Below are positions 10,931 to 23,667 of a DNA stretch of 64,000 nucleotides, piece by piece. The position numbers and the translations under genes are program-made. The notes beneath the pieces were generated by a model. It was not told the origin of the DNA. It searched no databases and saw only the letters and a list, made by a program, of their open reading frames with translations. Source of the DNA: Diphasiastrum complanatum (taxonomy: Eukaryota; Streptophyta; Lycopodiopsida; Lycopodiales; Lycopodiaceae); NCBI GenBank assembly GCA_029204225.1, contig CM055096.1:60680957-60744956 (forward strand), in the 5' to 3' direction. Position 1 is the first letter of the stretch, and every line of letters begins with the position of its first letter.

Positions 10931-13900
10931 GGCAACTATGTTCTAGACATAAAGTTTGCATCTAAGGCTAGTTAATCGTGTCCATGTATGGTGTAATCCT
11001 TGGGTTTTGTTTTCAGGTTGGTCAAGATTTAGTTTCTTTGACATGATAATATGGCTCATAATGTTTGTGGAAAATCTTTGAAGGCCCTACTCCCATTTTT
11101 AGCAACTTCCCACCCATATGCTTTCACAAGACTGTATAGCATAGTTGCATGAGAGGAACTGGAGCATCAGCTTAGAAGTTGCCCAGTTCACGAGATTTGT
11201 TCATTTTAAGAACAATGTCAGGCTTTCTGACTTCCTAGTACAGCACAAGATGATGGGGAGATTATGCCGTCCTAAAAAGAGATATGCAAAAGGACTTACA
11301 TGGAATGCACCAGGAAAGGGGCTTGTAGATAATGAGGCAGGGATCCAGGCATATGGTTGAGGCTGAGAGCAAGCCAAAGGCACAGTTGGCACTGGTTTGT
11401 GGGATCAATCTTAAAAGGCTTACTATAAAGGAGGTTCCTTTTGGTGTTGAGCAAGCTTTGCTACTTAGCAAGTATGCAGAGTTGCAGGTAAAGCCAGAAA
11501 AGTGCACGCATGGATTCCACAAGCAGGAGCAGCATTTGAGGCAAGCCTAGAGGCAGTCCTGGGTCATGGAACTACTTGTTCATCCAGGCCAAAGGCAATA
11601 ATTGACATGCAAACTTCTAGCATGGCTACATATCTGTGCAGACCCTGAGGCAGGCCCAAGGGCTCAGTCTCTGTTAGAAGCAGAGGTAGACCACCGAGTA
11701 GTTGTAGGGGCCGAGGGAGAACCAGATGACTCTGGATGTTCTCTTTGAATTTGAGTGAGGGCTGACGAACCCTATAGGGAGGAGTGGTGCTGTGGACTCC
11801 ATTGTTGTAAGCTATATTTTGCTTTATACGACTCACACAGATCCCTCTGATTTGGAGACCAGATAATGTTGATTTTAGATTGAATTTGGCTTCCTATTGT
11901 GTTTCGTGTATTTTTAGAGCTGATAGTGAGGCACAAAATGCTACTGCAACTTTTTTTTTTTCAGCCAAAGATAATTCGTATTTTTGCACAGAATCTACAA
12001 ATGTAGTAGTGATGGTATTATTATTGCGTGCATTTCATTTTTATAACGCTTTTGCTCACATGCTGTAAAATATGTTAGGGAATGTAAATTTGTATAGATT
12101 CTTCTTTGAAGTGCAGTGAGAGGGAATAGCCCAGATATTTAAGGGTCCAGATGTTCTTTTTCCATTGGTTGGTGTGCTAAAAAATTGCTTTTTGTTACCC
12201 ATTTGTTCTGGCTCTATAGCTTGCAGAGTACTAGGATTTTACAATTTCTGGAACAAATGGTGCCTCTGTCTTCTTAATCTTTGACCCATTTATAGATTTC
12301 TTACATTCATGATGTTACATAGCCTATGACAAGAAGGTCCGTTTTTTAGTTATGATGTGGTATAAGAGTTGCTTTGTGACTACCAGGAATTACAGCATTG
12401 CTTTGTGGATTTGCTGTGGCACTGCTCAGATCCAAGTGTCATGCTCCTACACTAATGCTTGCAAATTTACTTGCAACTCCACTGGAACTCAGGTGATAAT
12501 TTTGCTTCATACCTGGAGATTACCATGATGTTGACATAGAAGTGCATAATGATTTATTGCTCACTGCTACTCAAGTGCATTTATGGTTTTGGACAATGGA
12601 CAAGGAACGGTGCCGAATTTTATGCTTGATTGATCTGCTTTTTGAATAGTTCCTAGTTTTTGACCATTTCATTAGCAAAAGATTGTTCTTTGTAACTATT
12701 TATGATTGCCTATCTTAACAGAACCCTTTTGATGCAGTTTGATATTACCATTTTTACAGTTTGGAGAATGGATGACAGGCAGTGAACATCTTCTGCTTTC
12801 AACAGATGTACTTGGGAAGGCCCTGACACTACAAGCGCCGCATGAAGTGCTACTTGGCATTTCACACGCTGTCAGTACTGTTCCTTGTGCTTATAAAGCT
12901 CAGGCTTGCCCAATCTACTTTATTCTTATTTACTTTGAACTGAAATTTTTTGTCAAATTTTTCACTGTCTTCCTCAAAAACTTCATTTTAATGCTCAAAC
13001 CTCTGTGAGTTCTTTGTAACTTATGCTTGTGCTAGAATGTTTTCTTGTATTCATGCCAATGCTATTCAATGGTTGCTGCTCGCAGTTCCTAGGTTGGGCA
13101 GTTGCTTCTCCCTTTATTTTGGGCAGTTTATATGGTGTATTCATTCTTTTGTTTCGGTTCTTGCCCCAAAAGTCTGGAGGAGAGCCTGTTCATCAGTATT
13201 TTTTAGCGCATCAACAGCAGAAAAACGGAGAGCTATTCACCTCATGTAAGGATCCAGTTGCTTGAATTTTGTACAGAAGTGATATCTTGAAGCTCAAGAA
13301 AGCTTACTGATCTCTTAAATAACTCACTGGTAGAGGTTATGAGGCCTTCATGGAGAGGTTCATGATGCTTTCTACTACCACTTAATTTTTAAAAGCTTCT
13401 TTGCAAAAATCTTGTCAATAGATATTGCTGGAAATGGCCTATGTTTTGAGAGAGAGAGGTCATGTTGGGGTTGTGTATGACATTTAAGTGTGTGGGCTTG
13501 AGCTCCCAGCTATCACTTAACTGCACAGACAGAAGTATCACTTTTTTCACCTTAAAATGTGACTTCTACCATCATAACCAAGAAGGGACATGGCAAGAAA
13601 GTAGATTGCAGCTGAAATATTTTAGAATGTGTAGAATAGATCCATTTGAGCTATTTATTCTGTCTCATAACCTCGTGCCAACTTGATTCTCAGTCTGAGA
13701 ATCACCATAGTACCTTACGGCAAAATTATTGAACTCTATGGGCAATACCCTACAATGTTCACATATGCAACAAATAGTAAGCAGCTTGGTTTCTTGAAGC
13801 TTTCTATCACAAGCTACAATAGTGGAACTTGGACTTTCTGTCTTCTGTATCTGCACCATCATCTTCTTTCTTGGAAAGTAAAAATTACCCCGACCAAGTG

Positions 13901-14789
13901 GACTTCAAATGCCAGAACTCGACATCAAGGACAGATTTCATGTTCAAGAGACTCCACAATCAGTAACGCATAAACACTGGAAGCACCTCTCGCGCCACTA
14001 CATGGTTACTTTTGCTAATTTGCCTAGTCTTCTCACCCCCTCTCATATGAGGAACCTAGTTGTTAGAGAGGTAGATTGTGTTTGGAAAATTTGCCTTTCT
14101 CTCTTCTCCCACCTTGGAGCCTTTCCAACAAATCTTTTTTCCCCAAGAAAAGAATTTTTTTGCATTTCAACATGTTATGTTGCCCACAATTCAGTATTCT
14201 ATAGAGCAAGACGTCTGCACTCTGGCTTGCTGGGCTTGAGTCCATCTTTCCTATGAGTGTATCAAGCTACATTCAAATTGTTATCAACCTAGTGAAGAAG
14301 CCATTCTGATTATGTATATGTACTTGATTTTTTAAAAAAAAATTAATAGAAAAACAAGTTATATGAGGTTGGAAATTCCAAGGATGGTTGTAGTAAGGCT
14401 AACATTCTTAGTTCATCAAAAAAAATTCGTGGGTATGTGCTTTGGTAACAATTTTCTAAGCTTCATGGTTGACATTGAGAAGAAAGAAGTATGGCTAATT
14501 TGCAACATGCTCATTAAAATATGAGTCCAATGTATTTCATCATTGAACTGACATGTTTTACACTCATAAGCCTTCCAGCTCATTGTCCTCCTCTAAAATA
14601 TGTGCACCAATGCAACTCCTTTTGATACTCTATATACCGAGCTCAAAGAAGAAACTTAATTCTAGCCAATTTCATAAGCAGTTCATTAATCAAGCATATT
14701 GTAAAAGAAACAAATGTTATGACAAGCCTTGATACACCTTCCAAATTTTAGATATGAAAACATTGTAGCTGATTGAAAAGTCTCTAAGA
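10931..14789. other. Unassigned stretch with isolated exon-like segments
   Basis: Most of this is featureless. Three short segments look mildly exon-like. One at about 11280-11550 is open in two overlapping frames. One at about 12760-12895 follows TTTTTACAG. One at 13089-13247 lies between GCTCGCAG and GTAAGG, an acceptor and donor pair, and encodes about 52 residues. None gives a protein I recognise, and they do not join into one frame I can defend. They could be remnants of an old gene or chance. Confidence 0.3.
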
Positions 14790-14855
14790 GAAATTTGTTA
14801 GATAAGTTTGTATTCCAACAATGAAATTTGTTTGATAAGTTTGTATGCCAACAAT
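14790..14855. repeat. 33-bp tandem duplication, two copies
   Basis: Units 14790-14822 and 14823-14855 differ at two or three positions; the shared core is GATAAGTTTGTAT followed by CCAACAAT. Confidence 0.85.
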
Positions 14856-16484
<1,629 letters not shown>

Positions 16485-17081
16485 AGTGGTCTCTTAGGGA
16501 CTTCACACATCAATGAGTGCCAACAAGTTCCTGAGTTATGATCCATATTTTGAGTCATAGCTTCAACTAAAAGGACTTTTTCAAATTTCAAAGAAAGTGG
16601 ACTTTTTCTCGAACAAAATGGTGACAAACTTGATATGGTATGAAGAACAGCCTACGCTTCATTGACACAAATATATCAAAATGTTGTCATAATGGAAAAT
16701 CTTATCTTGAAGAAGAGGGTAGATCACTCTTGTTCAAATGCGGGACTATTTGATGGGGAATCAGAAAAATCTGAATGTTCTAGTTGAGCAGACAAGGGAT
16801 TCCAATATGAATCATCTGGGAGTGCAACATAGTCAACAGATCAGGCGCAACAAGTGACCACGAGCCTACTACTTTAAGTTCAAGTTGTTATCAAATTCAA
16901 GCTTGCAAAGTAAAGTTTCTTGAGAAAGACCAATGTACATACTACTTTGAGGATCATCCAAGTACAAGATGTCCCCCAATCAAGAATTCATGTTTCTTAT
17001 AAAGACAAAATGCAAAGCAGAAAGTTTAATAACAAGATCCAAGGATTCAAAAGTCAACAACAAAATTAGGCCAACAAGGAG
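16485..17081. other. Possible 3' internal part of a copia element
   Basis: No protein match is visible. The stretch ends in AACAAGGAG directly before an LTR-like TGTTGAA start, which resembles the polypurine tract of a copia element, so it may be the non-coding 3' end of an element body. Confidence 0.3.
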
Positions 17082-18016
17082 TGTTGAATTTCTATCATCT
17101 CCATCTCTTATCTCATTGCTAATCTAGATCCAATCATTTGATGTATGTAAATACTTGTACAGTCACACACTCTGCAGAGATACATCGATGACAGCGTTCT
17201 GTCGACTCAGCCAACATGAACTATTCGTCGCCCTACATCGATTATTCGTCGGACACTGTTTATTCGTCAGACATCGATTGTGCGACTTCACCGACTAAGT
17301 CGCATATCAACTCAAATAGTCGACTCGAGCATTCGGCGGCTCAACAGTTCCTTCATCACAATTGGACATAGTCTCCAATAGAATTAGATATTGTCCGAAG
17401 GCGACTGCTAACAACATGTAGTGCCTTAATCCTATTTGTAAAGTACAAACTAAGCATTCTTTTAATTAGTTAGCCATGTGTATATATCCAACAACTTATT
17501 AGTTGTTCGGTTAGATACTTAGATGTTCATAAGCTCAATCATTCATCTAGTCGATCAATTGAACATCCAGAGCACAATTATTTGTCCTTTCTCTCTGTTA
17601 TCATTAGAGTATTGCTTTATAAATAATGTGACTCCATCTGCATTCAGACTATATCTATTCACGACTGAATAATTGATGTTCTAGTAATCTAGGTCGTGTG
17701 CGTCGTGTTGAATGCTTATATTTCCTGTTCTGATTGATTCATGCTTGAAGATAAAATTATTCGTAGATTTAGGTGCTTTATGTGATTGATAGCCTGAGTC
17801 AATTGTAATGCTCTAAGTTTTGCATTAATACGCTTTTGCAACTAAAACTACAAATCAATCTAATTCATGTATGTCTACGGAATCGACCATATCGATCCAG
17901 TGACTTCGAAGTTGTGATCAAGTAAGGCGGTCTTCGATCTGTCGAAGTCGACCTAAATCCGATAGACGTAGATCCATGCACCGAGGACACTCGCTTGTCA
18001 CAACATATCCCAAACA
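17082..18016 (+). mobile_element. Ty1/copia LTR (about 935 bp)
   Basis: The LTR starts TGTTGAATTT and ends CCCAAACA, and is followed at once by the primer site at 18017. It holds a TATA-like TATATATCC near 17480 and, in its left part (17220-17275), three copies of a TATTCGTCGGACA-like unit that could be promoter repeats. The right edge is firm because of the primer site; the left edge rests on the TG and the purine-rich flank. Which element body it serves is ambiguous, since a purine tract lies to its left. Confidence 0.7.
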
Positions 18017-18029
18017 TGGTATCAAAACG
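18017..18029 (+). promoter_or_regulatory. Retroelement primer-binding site
   Basis: TGGTATCAAAACG follows the LTR end directly. The first eight bases match the 3' end complement of initiator-Met tRNA, the usual primer for plant copia elements. Confidence 0.8.
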
Positions 18030-18157
18030 ATAACTAATAATATCTGAAATAGAGCTTACAATATCAAAATGTTTTTTCCGATACAGATTAGACATTTAGT
18101 ATAATTGTTTCCAGTCATATAATCTACTATCTGCATACACTCATCCTAAACTTTCAA

Positions 18158-18295
18158 ATGGATTCGCAATCATAGTCTGCTCTAATGGTAGACAAACTCG
18201 ATGGTTCGAATTACCACTTATGGAAATTCAAGCTGACGGTAGTACTGATTTGTATGAATACTCAGTGTTTAGAGATGCAAAATAACTTACATTGA
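18158..18295 (+). pseudogene. Ty1/copia gag N-terminal remnant
   Basis: About 140 bases after the primer site an ATG frame gives, after an early TAG (sixth codon), VDKLDGSNYHLWKFKL. This is the conserved gag start of plant copia elements (KLDGxNYxxWK). The frame closes at 18295 and gag cannot be followed further. Position relative to LTR and primer site is exactly as expected. The gag start inside the nested copia at 47749 is similar (NKLDGENYHLWKFKNS), so the two belong to related families. Confidence 0.8.
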
Positions 18296-20859
18296 AAATA
18301 CAAGATATGTACGTATGTATGCTCTATGAGCAAGGTGCATTGAAATATCTAACGTGTCGTCAAGGGTTTTGAGTTTGAAGATACGTCTTTGTTAATTTAA
18401 GAATTTGAAAATGCATGCATGGGAGATTTGAAAATGGCCCTGAATACTTTCAATAATTGATACACATAGAATTCATATTAATTGTGGAAATGACAACTAT
18501 CTATGTTGTGCCAATAATAGCAGATTTAAAATTTGACATTGTAAATTATCTACTAACAAATTCTCTTTCACTTTCTATTATGAAGATGCTATACAAATTA
18601 GAAAGCCATGCACTACATTTATGGTGTTTAAATTGAATAAAACAACATTGCTTCTTTTGACATTATAACAAATATGATCCTAGACTAATTTCATTAGCTA
18701 TCATAGCACATTACCTAACAAGACCGACATGGAATTGTACACCAGCACACTTTTTGTGAAGTAGAAGACACTTCATATGAAAAATCAAAGGAAGTCCTAG
18801 CATTCAATATTTGCTTGTTAGCTCTAAGTTTCTTCTAAAGTACTTTTGAAATCTAAATTGCTAGAATAGTTTGTTGTTAATACACAATGAAAACTTCAAC
18901 CAATCTAATAAATATGATTTAAGATTATTATTAGGCTGTGGTTTGTGTTTGAGTCTTGGAAATACAAGATTTTTTAACTAGAAAATAGACAAATCAAAGT
19001 AAACATATGTTTCTAGTGGATATTGTTATAAATGATTGACTTATGTCTTCTTGGAAAAATCAAAGCACTCAAATTGTGCAAATTCCAAGATTCATATGGT
19101 ACACGCATCATGTTTGTAGCAATTAAACAAGTGTACTTTGGAAAGAGCTTAGGTGAAACATCCTAAACATTGTGGTAATTTGAGAAATCCCTAGAAATTC
19201 TAAAAACATAATGTCATGAGCTCTCTCCCATTGACAAAACTTTTCCTCTCCATCCATCTGGAATTTGTGTCACCGTGAAAACTTCAAAGCCTTTTATGAT
19301 GAGTAGTGGCTTCAGAGGGCCCTTCTACCCACCCTCTCAATCCACTGATTGGAATAGCATGCCGAGTCCAAACTAGAATCATTGTTCCAAGACAAAGAGC
19401 TTAAATGCACTTGCAATAACGTGGTAAATTCTGGCCAAAAAGCACCTTTTAAATCTGGTCGGTCAGAGGAGCAAGTTGTACATAGCAAGAGATATGCTAG
19501 AACAGCTGATTGATCCATTTGTCCGAAGTGCAAAAGATGATTACGGCCTGTCACATGTGTGAAAAGTACAATACTTGATTCATGTCAGATCCAAACAAAT
19601 GAACTCAAAAGATTAGACAATAATCATGCATCAATTCCACATAAACAAGAAGATTGCGAAGATTGCCAACAATTTGATTCTCATCAGTGTGTGTCGAAGA
19701 TGTTAAGGGTGTTCAGGGCAAAAGCCTTGCCAGCTTCCACTTGGAAATGGCTTGGTCATCCACACTGGGAATTAGTTCGGTTCCAACAACTATTTCCCAT
19801 AGTTCCTTGGTTGTACGTGCTAGTTATAACATCTCAACAATGAACATCAAAAGCTCTAATAAACACAAATGTGCCCTCAACATTCATAAACTACTTTTCA
19901 AAAAACAAATGTTTTCAAAGTACTCTCATTTTTTGTCTCCTCATGATCAAAGTTATTACAAAATATGGACACATTGTGGTTGCATACACATTTTTTTAAA
20001 TGACGTAAATTGGGAAGTACACCACACATATATATTCACTCAACAAGCACAAACAACGAGTATGTCCTCAACATGGACTCTTTAGATATTTTGGGCTAAA
20101 AAAGTCTTATATTAACAAGTCATCATGGAAGCTATTAACATAAAATGTCACAATATCCACCACAAAAAATAATGTTCTTAATATTAACTAATCCTCTACA
20201 CATATAGCACTACAATATTTTTTTTTTAAAGAATATTACTTAGCGTGCAATGAGGCAGATTTGGACAATCAATCAATCAAAGGGCCTATATGTTGCATGT
20301 ATTGCTTACATTGAAGAACACCTTCATGAAATGGATAACATAAGAAGATGGAGATTAGAGACATGATGTAATTCTTGACTTCTTTTATGAACAAAGACGA
20401 TTTTTTAATGGCAACAACATGATACTTATGAGCTACATTATTCAATGTCATTTATAAAAAATAATGTTTTGTGCGAGTGTGTAGCTTTACACTTATATAG
20501 AACGTGGCAACAACATGATATTTTTGAGTCACTTTATTCATGGTAGTGTCTTAAATCAAAACGTTCCCTTGAAATGTGGCTAGGCACACACACACAATTA
20601 TGGGTCAAATTTTTTTTTGCTATTCGGATAGCATTGGTCACCAATTACGTAAGAGAATGGGTGTCTCCATGACTTGTCCATTGGGTTGTCCAACCATTAA
20701 AGATGGCACGATTGTTGACAAGATTCACTAGTGAACAAGTTATAGGGGACTCCATTTCTCTTTACGTAATATCATTTTCAAGTTTTTAACAAAGGAAACT
20801 GTGGTGCCTCCAAGAGTAGAATCTGTGGGACAAAAAATTCATGGCAAAAAGATTCTACA
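18296..20859. other. Unassigned stretch; no gene recognised
   Basis: No further gag, protease or integrase motif can be seen after the gag start, so the element is deleted or decayed beyond reading. The frames at 19559-20085 lack any known motif. Confidence 0.4.
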
Positions 20860-20879
20860 TGCACCTTCCGGAAGGTGCA
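20860..20879. repeat. Perfect 20-bp palindrome
   Basis: TGCACCTTCCGGAAGGTGCA reads the same on both strands. A second, interrupted version (GCACCTTCC, a short spacer, AAGGTGC) lies at about 20911-20932, and GAAGGTGC and GAAGGTGTGCACC recur near 21053-21083, so the GCACCTTC unit is repeated in both orientations beside the hAT-like element. Confidence 0.9.
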
Positions 20880-21083
20880 CGTAATAAAATTTACCTTTTT
20901 TTTACACGCACCTTCCACCCAAAAGGTGCATTTAAACAAAATTGATAGCAAAGATAAATAAATAAGGAAATCACATGGAGCAAGGGTCCTCGGAGGGGGA
21001 CCCCCCGAGGGACCCCCCCCCCCTTATTGCTTTTGTGTTTAGCCCTACATTGAAGGTGCCTTTGAAATATTGAAGGTGTGCAC

Positions 21084-21817
21084 CAGTGTTGGGCGGTTCT
21101 CACACATTTATGATAATCGTCGGTTCAGGATATTGCCCTTTTTTTGAAACCAAGAACCGTCGGTTCAGGGTATTGGATTACATTTAAAATATTCACACCT
21201 GGCGGTTCTCAATAATATTTTATAAGATAGACTTTGGCAGTTCTCAATCTGCCGGTTATTACTCTATTAAGAACTATTGGTTCCTATATCAGGTTCTCAA
21301 TATATACTTTTTTTATAAAAAATCTTTTTGAAATTTATTGTTGCATACTATGTTAAAATTCTCTCACATTATTTATCAAAAGACACGTGGAAGCCACGTA
21401 AAAAAAGTGTAAGTGCACAAAATTTGAGCATTCCTCCACTTATCAATTACTCATAAAAATCTCACACTCTTCAATGCCTATGATATTTCAATTGTGCAAA
21501 AAGAATCACACCACAAATAAACAACTCAAATACATAGACACTCTAAAAATATGACTTATATAAAAGCCGCTCAAAAAAAGTCTTGTTGCACAATGTCTTA
21601 AGTTTTTAACATTCCACTTATCAACTAACTACCCATCAACAAAAATGATAGCCTTGAAAAAAGTCTTGTTACATTGTCTATCTTAACATTCTCTAAGAGC
21701 ATACCCGTCGGTTCTACATAGAAGTCGGTTATTGAGAAATAGTGTACCCGCCGGTTAGGGTCTTTAGAACCGGGTTGAGATCCGGAAAAAAAAAAATTCA
21801 ATACCCGGCCAACACTG
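21084..21817. mobile_element. Non-autonomous hAT-like DNA transposon, 734 bp
   Basis: The ends form an imperfect terminal inverted repeat of about 13 bases: CAGTGTTGGGCGG on the left and the complement of CAGTGTTGGCCGG on the right. Both ends are flanked by the identical 8-bp target duplication GTGTGCAC (21076-21083 and 21818-21825). An 8-bp duplication with CAG-type ends is the signature of the hAT superfamily. No transposase frame is present, so it must have moved with enzyme supplied in trans. Just inside both ends are many CGTCGGTTC, GCCGGTTA and GGTTCTCAA units, like the subterminal repeats that hAT transposases bind. The perfect duplication suggests a comparatively recent insertion. Confidence 0.88.
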
Positions 21818-21825
21818 GTGTGCAC

Positions 21826-22214
21826 AAACACAAACCTCAAATTGCAAACATGAATAAGTTAGGGCCTTGTGGCTTGTGGCAAGTAATGCTATGCCTTTGT
21901 GCTCGATAAAGTCATGAGCAGGTTATGTCCCCACTAGTGCCCTGCCTTTGAGTGTCCACTCTCGTGCACTAGAGGCATTAAAGCCCTCCCTTTGGGACCT
22001 CTAGAAGAAAAAAAATAGGGTTAAGGAAAAACTAGTTTCCAGTGAAATTTTAATTCATTGCATCACTTAGCTTTTATATTAACTTTTAGAAGGTAGATAG
22101 ATATACATGCTACAATAAGTAGCATTGCTCTCTAAATTTCTATTGGAAAACTTAGCTTCTTAAAGTACTTCAAATTTATGTTTCTTATTTAGCGTTGTAA
22201 AATGTTTTGACAGC
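21826..22214. other. Unassigned stretch; nothing recognised
   Basis: No coding frame or repeat boundary is visible between the hAT-like element and the inverted repeat at 22215. Confidence 0.4.
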
Positions 22215-22305
22215 ACATTTTGCCCAGTAAGGATTTCCAAAAAATTTAGGCGAGACCCGAAGGGGCTGAGCCTAGAATTTTGAAAAGCCGAACCGGGCAA
22301 AATGT
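22215..22305. repeat. Short fold-back: 11-bp arms
   Basis: ACATTTTGCCC (22215-22225) and GGGCAAAATGT (22295-22305) are perfect inverted arms. A second, inner pair (AATTTAGGC and GCCTAGAATT) would extend the hairpin. It could be a miniature inverted-repeat element or a chance hairpin. GACAGC occurs outside both arms, but at unequal distances. Confidence 0.55.
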
Positions 22306-22550
22306 CCTGTGCCCGACAGCTTCCATTTTGTAATGGATACCTATGAGTTTTTTTTTGCACATAAATTTTATGAAACGTAATGAGCACTTAGATTTGTTTT
22401 CTCCAGCCACATGGCATTTGTGCGGTCAGAGGTAGTGGGCGCGACGGAATGAGCAGGGGGCTCGATTGAAGCGCTACGTGAGGGAAGAAAAAGGTGAGCA
22501 AAAAAAGCAGTGACACATTCTGCATTTTAAGCTGCCCAAAAGATGGGTAG

Positions 22551-22638
22551 AATAAGCAAAAGGTATCCATTACGTTAAGTGAGTTTTACTATATAATAAG
22601 CAAAAGGTATCCATTACCTTAAGTGAGTTTTACTATAT
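22551..22638. repeat. 44-bp tandem duplication, two copies
   Basis: Units 22551-22594 and 22595-22638 are identical except for one base (TTACGTTAAG versus TTACCTTAAG). Near-identity suggests a young duplication. Confidence 0.93.
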
Positions 22639-23568
22639 AATGTGCAAGTGCACTTTGAACTTAAACTCAAAATAGAAGGTGGAGGTCGGGAAAGAAAAAA
22701 AAATAGACTGAACTAAGAAACTCAGGAAACCAACAACATTCACTAGAAAAAAAGATTGTGAGCAATGACAACTCCTGACTCCTGAGTAGTGAGCTCAGTC
22801 CTTGCTTTGGGTGGATGGACCACCGCCCAATTATTAGAGGCGCTGCTGCCTCTTTCTTGCTGGACTAAATTTAGTCAACAGCAGCATCTTCTAGAATGTA
22901 TACATATATCAGTAGCTTTTTTACTTCTTAAAGTCACTGTATGCAGATGCTATGCACTGATGCAGCAGATAGACGCTTTCTTTTTTTAACAAAAGTTAAA
23001 CTTTATGATGCAACAACAACACAATGGGTCTCCATTGCCTTCGTTTTCAAATTTGCAGCAGGTGAGGCAAGCCCAACTGAGCTGACTCCTTCCTGTTCCT
23101 GAGCTATCAGTCTTTAATGCTAACGTCTTTCTCTCTCCGTGTTGAATCTTCTTCAGCTGATTATTTGCCCTTAGTTTGATAGCTTCTTCTCTCAGTGCTC
23201 ATGCAGGCAGGCGCAGCACAATCCTAATAATAAACATAAGTCAACCAGTACATTAGAGAGTGTTTGTCTTCAGACGCAACTCCAAGTTTCAACCCCCGAT
23301 ACCTCCCCCCACAATCCAGAGCTCTATAAAATAACAATAGCTTACTTCTTCTAATGCCATCCATCGATGAATTGCAGTTCCTTCTTCAGGGTATGTCTTC
23401 CTTTTCGTTTACAACATAGGTTCTTGGGGCAACTGCAACTAGCAAAAGTACCAAATCCTGTTTTGTGCGTAGAGAAGCGCTTGTATGCTCCAATTCGAGT
23501 AAACGATCGCTTTGCGATTGCAAACTTAAAGTCTTCTGGGATTCATCTCTCTATTACATGGGCGTATT
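22639..23568 (+). promoter_or_regulatory. Upstream region of the chitinase gene
   Basis: No other gene is recognisable here. A TATA-like CTCTATAAAATA at 23323-23334 lies 340 bases before the start codon, and a nearer TATA box follows at 23569. The more distant one could drive a longer leader. A frame of 68 residues at 23367-23573 has no recognisable motif and ends inside the proximal TATA box, so it is probably not a gene. Confidence 0.4.
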
Positions 23569-23574
23569 TATAAA
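23569..23574 (+). promoter_or_regulatory. TATA box of the chitinase gene
   Basis: TATAAA within CGTATTTATAAAGTC lies 94 bases before the start codon. A transcript starting about 30 bases later would have a leader of about 65 bases, which is usual for plant genes. Confidence 0.7.
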
Positions 23575-23667
23575 GTCTCAGAACTCTTATTCCACAGTTC
23601 GTCAGCCAACCACTACCCACTATTCCGTTTACTAGATTCAAGATCTTATTTCCGCAGCGTTTTCAAC

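Noticed and set aside
13089-13247. Exon-like segment between GCTCGCAG and GTAAGG
   Set aside because: The 52-residue translation matches nothing I know, a second frame is equally open, and no partner exons join it. Noted within the unassigned stretch but not called a gene.
23367-23573. 68-residue frame upstream of the chitinase
   Set aside because: No motif, and it overlaps the proximal TATA box; probably promoter sequence.
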